From Methanobacteriota archaeon (lineage in GTDB: Archaea > Micrarchaeota > Micrarchaeia > Anstonellales > J096): a stretch of DNA of 6,919 bases. Below, piece by piece: positions 3,788 through 6,919 of the stretch. Each line of letters opens with the position of its first letter. Within the stretch, counting starts at the first letter, position 1. The translations under genes and the position numbers were made by a program. The stretch lies in NCBI GenBank assembly GCA_003694965.1, contig RFJG01000072.1, forward strand, positions 1 to 6,919. Reading direction: 5' to 3'. The notes under the pieces were generated by a model, which saw only the letters and a program-made list of their open reading frames with translations, had not been told where the DNA came from and did not search any database.

Positions 3788-6316
3788 ATGACGGGCATGG
3801 AAGTTCTTAAGGATGCAACGGATGCGGTTCCGGAAGGTATTAGAGTAATGTTTGATTATAAGAGCAAGTTAAGCGAGAAAGTTCCTGCGGAGTGGCTTGA
3901 GAGGTACAAGAGGCTCTACTATCACTTACGTGCGATGCAGGCAGATGGAAAATTGCCAACACACCCAAATTATCTCGGGAGCAATGAGCTTGCTGAGAGC
4001 ATATATAAGAAAAAATACTACTTAAAGGACCTCAACAACAAGCATATAGAAGAGAAGCCAGAAGATGTCTTCGTTAGGCTCGCCGCATTTATGGCGAGTG
4101 TGGAAGATGATGGCGTTGCTGAGGAATGGGCCGAGAAATTCTACAACTCTCTCTATGAGGGACATTGGCTTCCAGGTGGGAGAGTCATAGCTGGAGCTGG
4201 TGACCTATATAGGTTCAAGACCCTAGCTAACTGTTTTGTTTCAATGATAGAGCACGATAACATAGAGAGCATATACAAAGCAGCGTATGAGGCAGCCAGG
4301 ACATACAGCTATGGTGGAGGGATAGGCATAGACATAACGCCATTAAGGCCCGAGAACAGCGTTGTCCACAACGCAGCTGATAAGAGCACAGGGGCAGTTA
4401 GCTTTATGGAGCTCTACAGCTTAACAACAGGCCTAATAGGGCAGAGCGGTAGGAGAGGGGCCTTAATGCTGACATTGGATGTCAAGCATCCTGATGTAGT
4501 TAAGTTCATAAAGGTCAAGCAAACTCCTAATTGGGTAACGAACCAGATAGTGCAGCAGCTAACTTGGGCATCTGAATTCAACGCAAGGCAGTTGGAAGCT
4601 ATCAAGAAAGCCGTTATGGAGAACACACAAGTGAGGTTTGCCAACATAAGCCTTAAGGTAAGCGATGAATTTATGCACGCAGTATGGGAGCAGAACAACT
4701 ACGGTTCGCAATACCTCATATACAAGAAGATGAACAAGACAACAATTAGGGACATAGAGCAGGATGAAGAAACAGTCCATTACAGCGACGGCATACCTAG
4801 CAAGGACATCTCTTCTTATGAGTTGGTCGCTCCTTTCAAGAGTTTCACTGCTATGGCAGAGTACATACACGATGCTTATGGACTCTCCATAAATGAGGAG
4901 GATTTCAACAACGCCCAAAAAAGAGATGTATATGGAGATTATGTTATAGAACTCAAGGAGCAGTCATTTGACCTTGCTCTTAGGAGGGCAGGAGACTTCA
5001 TGGTTTATTTTGCGAGCAACAATGTCGGCAGTATAAAGAAACTCTATAGAGCTAGGGAGATATGGAACAGCTTTGTTGAAGGCAACTATAAGACTGCTGA
5101 ACCTGGCCTGATGTTTTGGACTACTATGAAAAAATACTCGCCCAGCGATGTTGTTGGGAGGCCCATAATATCAACTAATCCCTGTGGAGAGGTTCCTCTT
5201 GAGGATGGTGGCTCCTGTAATTTGGGCAGTATTAATCTGAGCAGGTTTGTCAACCACCCATATACTGAAAAGGCAAGCATAGCTTGGAAAAAGCTTGAGA
5301 AAGCAACAGAGATAATCCATAGGTTCCTTGACAATGTCATAGATTGGAACATCTTGCTCAATCCTCTTGAGAAGCAGAGGCTCAAGGCATCTCGCGATAC
5401 TAGGAGGATAGGCATAGGCGTTATGGGCATAGCAGATATGCTTAACCAGCTTTCCATTGCCTATGACTCAGAAGAGGGCATAAAGACAATAGAGGAGGTT
5501 ATGAGGAGGATAACCAATAGTGCATATGTCTCTTCTAGTAAGGTAGCGGCAGAGAAGGGCAGTTTCCCATTGTTTGATTATGAGAAATACGCTGAGAATA
5601 ATTTTTTCAAGGAAGCCCTTGATGAGAGCACTAAGAAGGCAGTCAAGAAGAACGGCCTAAGGAATGTTGCAATAATGAGCATAGCCCCCACAGGAACTAT
5701 TAGTAATGCCGTCAAGAGTTTTGAATACAAGGACAAGAACTACATAGGAGTTAGCGGAGGGGTTGAGCCAATCTTCGCCCTATTCTATACAAGAAGGAGC
5801 GAGAGTTTCGGCAATAAGTTCTTCAAGCTCTTCCACTCAACTGTTAGGGCATACCTTGAGATGAAAGGCCTCTATGATGAGGCCCAGAATAGCACAGAAG
5901 AGGTCCTAAAAGACATACTGCCAGAGCATTTCTTCAGGACTGCTCATCACATAGACCCTATGAGGAGGGTTGAGATACAGGCAGTCATACAAAAATACAT
6001 AGACCACAGCATAAGCTCAACTGTCAATTTGCCAGAGGACATCTCTCCAGAAATCATATCCGACATATACCTCTATGCTTGGCAGAAGAGGCTCAAGGGC
6101 ATAACAATATATAGAGAGGGGAGCAGGTTCCCCATACTCTCTGTAGAGGGGAAGAAGACTGAATTCCAGCAGTATAAGGAGAAGAAGTTCAAGATAGTTG
6201 TTGATGGCAAGGAGTATGTTGCTCACGGGGATGAGGTTATTTCTCTCCCCTCTGGTAAGCTAACTACTGTTTACCACGGCATAAAAGCTGGTTTATTTGA
6301 GGAGGTGCGCGCATGA
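3788..6316 (+). CDS. nrdJa: Adenosylcobalamin-dependent (class II) ribonucleotide reductase, catalytic subunit NrdJa
   Basis: The enzyme reduces ribonucleotides to deoxyribonucleotides using a thiyl radical generated from adenosylcobalamin, so it works with or without oxygen. Residue numbers are from ATG 3788 (842 residues). Visible motifs are LPGGR near residue 130, redox Cys149 in LANCFV, SYGGGIGID, and the loop NPCGE with radical-bearing Cys466 flanked by Asn464 and Glu468. These are followed by the second redox Cys477 in GGSCNLGSINL, APTGTIS (633-639) for phosphate binding, GGVEPIFALF, and a C-terminal DHSISSTVNLP and ITIYREGS. The 11-residue Cys466-Cys477 spacing is usual for class II. 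No ATP-cone signature is seen at the N terminus. About 125 residues between DEFMHAV (about 293) and YRAREIW (about 418) exceed what I recall for short NrdJ proteins. The C-terminal redox domain is missing here and supplied by nrdJb, with ATGA overlap. Isoleucine is mostly ATA. GTG 3782 would add two residues but overlaps the ribosome site. Confidence 0.95.
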   Translation: MTGMEVLKDATDAVPEGIRVMFDYKSKLSEKVPAEWLERYKRLYYHLRAMQADGKLPTHPNYLGSNELAESIYKKKYYLKDLNNKHIEEKPEDVFVRLAAFMASVEDDGVAEEWAEKFYNSLYEGHWLPGGRVIAGAGDLYRFKTLANCFVSMIEHDNIESIYKAAYEAARTYSYGGGIGIDITPLRPENSVVHNAADKSTGAVSFMELYSLTTGLIGQSGRRGALMLTLDVKHPDVVKFIKVKQTPNWVTNQIVQQLTWASEFNARQLEAIKKAVMENTQVRFANISLKVSDEFMHAVWEQNNYGSQYLIYKKMNKTTIRDIEQDEETVHYSDGIPSKDISSYELVAPFKSFTAMAEYIHDAYGLSINEEDFNNAQKRDVYGDYVIELKEQSFDLALRRAGDFMVYFASNNVGSIKKLYRAREIWNSFVEGNYKTAEPGLMFWTTMKKYSPSDVVGRPIISTNPCGEVPLEDGGSCNLGSINLSRFVNHPYTEKASIAWKKLEKATEIIHRFLDNVIDWNILLNPLEKQRLKASRDTRRIGIGVMGIADMLNQLSIAYDSEEGIKTIEEVMRRITNSAYVSSSKVAAEKGSFPLFDYEKYAENNFFKEALDESTKKAVKKNGLRNVAIMSIAPTGTISNAVKSFEYKDKNYIGVSGGVEPIFALFYTRRSESFGNKFFKLFHSTVRAYLEMKGLYDEAQNSTEEVLKDILPEHFFRTAHHIDPMRRVEIQAVIQKYIDHSISSTVNLPEDISPEIISDIYLYAWQKRLKGITIYREGSRFPILSVEGKKTEFQQYKEKKFKIVVDGKEYVAHGDEVISLPSGKLTTVYHGIKAGLFEEVRA
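6301..6307 (+). promoter_or_regulatory. Shine-Dalgarno site of nrdJb inside nrdJa
   Basis: GGAGGTG, a near-perfect match to the archaeal anti-Shine-Dalgarno, lies in the last codons of nrdJa, 5 nt before the nrdJb ATG at 6313. With the ATGA stop/start overlap it points to coupled translation and roughly matched subunit amounts. Confidence 0.8.
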
Positions 6317-6919
6317 TAGAGTTAGAAGAGGAGAAGGCAAAGGTCCAGGAGCTAATAGAGATAAAGGAGCCAGAGGTAATAAAGGCAAGAGAGGAGAAGA
6401 GGCCAGAAGTGCTGGATGCACGCATATACAAGCTTAAGTCCGCTTTTGTTGACTCCGCCATATATGTTGCTCTAAGCTACATAGAGGATGAGAATGGGCA
6501 GAAGAGACCATTTGAGATATTCATCAACTCAAAGGATTTGACAAAGGCTGCCGAGTACGCTGTCTTGACAAGGCTCATCTCAGCAATATTCAGGAGGAGT
6601 GAAGACCCAATATTCATATTGGAGGAGCTCAAGAGCATATATGACCCCAACGGCGGTTATCTCAAGGATGGCAAGTATGTTCCATCCCTCTATGCTGAGA
6701 TAGCAGAGGTTCTTGAGATGTTCTTCAAGGACATAGGGATAATAAAGAAAAAAGAGGTTAAGAAACTCCCATCTATGACGCTCAATATACCTAAGGAAAA
6801 GAAAGAGGAGAGCTCCGAGAGCGTGAGTTCTGCCAACTCATCTCTCAAGATATGTCCTAAGTGCAATACCAAGAGCCTAAAATTAGAGAACGGTTGTAAT
6901 GTATGTATCAACCCAGAGT
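6313..6919 (+). CDS. nrdJb: Class II ribonucleotide reductase C-terminal subunit NrdJb (TSCPD-type domain and Cys motif; 3' end outside window)
   Basis: This encodes the separated C-terminal part of NrdJ, which should re-reduce the active-site cysteines (Cys149/Cys477 of NrdJa) and pass on electrons from thioredoxin or a similar donor. The 202 visible residues hold a highly charged helical leader (1-30, EEEKAKVQELIEIKEP) and a TSCPD-family domain (about 30-145). That domain is recognised by RPEVLDARIYKLK, RPFEIFINSKDL, LTRLISAIFRR and DPNGGY...VPSLYAEIAEVLE, as in the corresponding region of fused NrdJ proteins. A Ser/Lys-rich linker follows (146-178), then Cys181-x2-Cys184 and Cys195-x2-Cys198 in GCNVC, a zinc-ribbon or redox cysteine arrangement. 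The start is set by the ATGA overlap and GGAGGTG. The same division into two genes is known from Pseudomonas aeruginosa nrdJa/nrdJb. Of 21 isoleucines, 18 use ATA. The end of the gene is cut by the window, so a further terminal cysteine cannot be checked. Confidence 0.9.
   Translation, partial: MIELEEEKAKVQELIEIKEPEVIKAREEKRPEVLDARIYKLKSAFVDSAIYVALSYIEDENGQKRPFEIFINSKDLTKAAEYAVLTRLISAIFRRSEDPIFILEELKSIYDPNGGYLKDGKYVPSLYAEIAEVLEMFFKDIGIIKKKEVKKLPSMTLNIPKEKKEESSESVSSANSSLKICPKCNTKSLKLENGCNVCINPE

Noticed and set aside
4414..4918. Two overlapping - strand frames opposite nrdJa
   Set aside because: They lie entirely within the conserved reductase coding sequence, are Cys/Leu-rich in the way antisense shadows are, and have no ribosome site or promoter.
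4665..5044. Possible intein in NrdJa
   Set aside because: Reductases are frequent intein hosts, but the extra segment has no Cys/Ser start with a His-Asn end and does not interrupt a conserved active-site motif.
5086..5457. A - strand frame of 123 codons opposite the NPCGE region of nrdJa
   Set aside because: It is antisense to the most conserved part of the reductase gene and shows no independent coding evidence.

Overview
The window looks like a chromosomal segment of an archaeon, most likely a small-genome DPANN-type lineage. That placement is inference. It rests on a form III RuBisCO, a pilin-like protein with an archaeal class III signal peptide, TATA boxes about 25-28 nt upstream of several start codons, strong use of ATA for isoleucine, and AGG/AGA for arginine. 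The sequence is AT-leaning by eye. No rRNA, tRNA, CRISPR array or insertion sequence was seen, and no gene-free stretch exceeds about 140 bases.

Layout from left to right: (1) the 3' end of an unrecognised helical protein on the + strand (to 233). (2) An orphan 260-residue gene on + (264-1046) with its own TATA-like box; its codon use differs from the rest and its tail overlaps the next gene. (3) On the - strand, a rhomboid intramembrane serine protease (1018-1602) and, upstream of it, a complete form III RuBisCO large subunit (1679-3046) with every catalytic residue I looked for and a lysine-rich N-terminal extension. (4) A 139-bp divergent promoter region (3047-3185). (5) On +, a secreted pilin-like protein (3186-3731). 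(6) On +, a split adenosylcobalamin-dependent (class II) ribonucleotide reductase: the catalytic subunit NrdJa (3788-6316) overlaps by ATGA with NrdJb (6313 to the window end), which carries a TSCPD-type domain and a cysteine motif.

Functionally, RuBisCO III usually works in AMP/nucleoside salvage, sending the ribose of nucleotides to 3-phosphoglycerate, while NrdJ makes deoxyribonucleotides. Two branches of nucleotide use therefore sit close together, although on opposite strands and with separate promoters. The rhomboid and the pilin-like protein are envelope functions with no obvious link to either. I see no clear new multi-gene system. The points most worth a second look are the RuBisCO basic extension, the split NrdJ, the apparently leaderless promoters, the orphan gene at 264-1046, and an 8-bp repeat pair just upstream of nrdJa.
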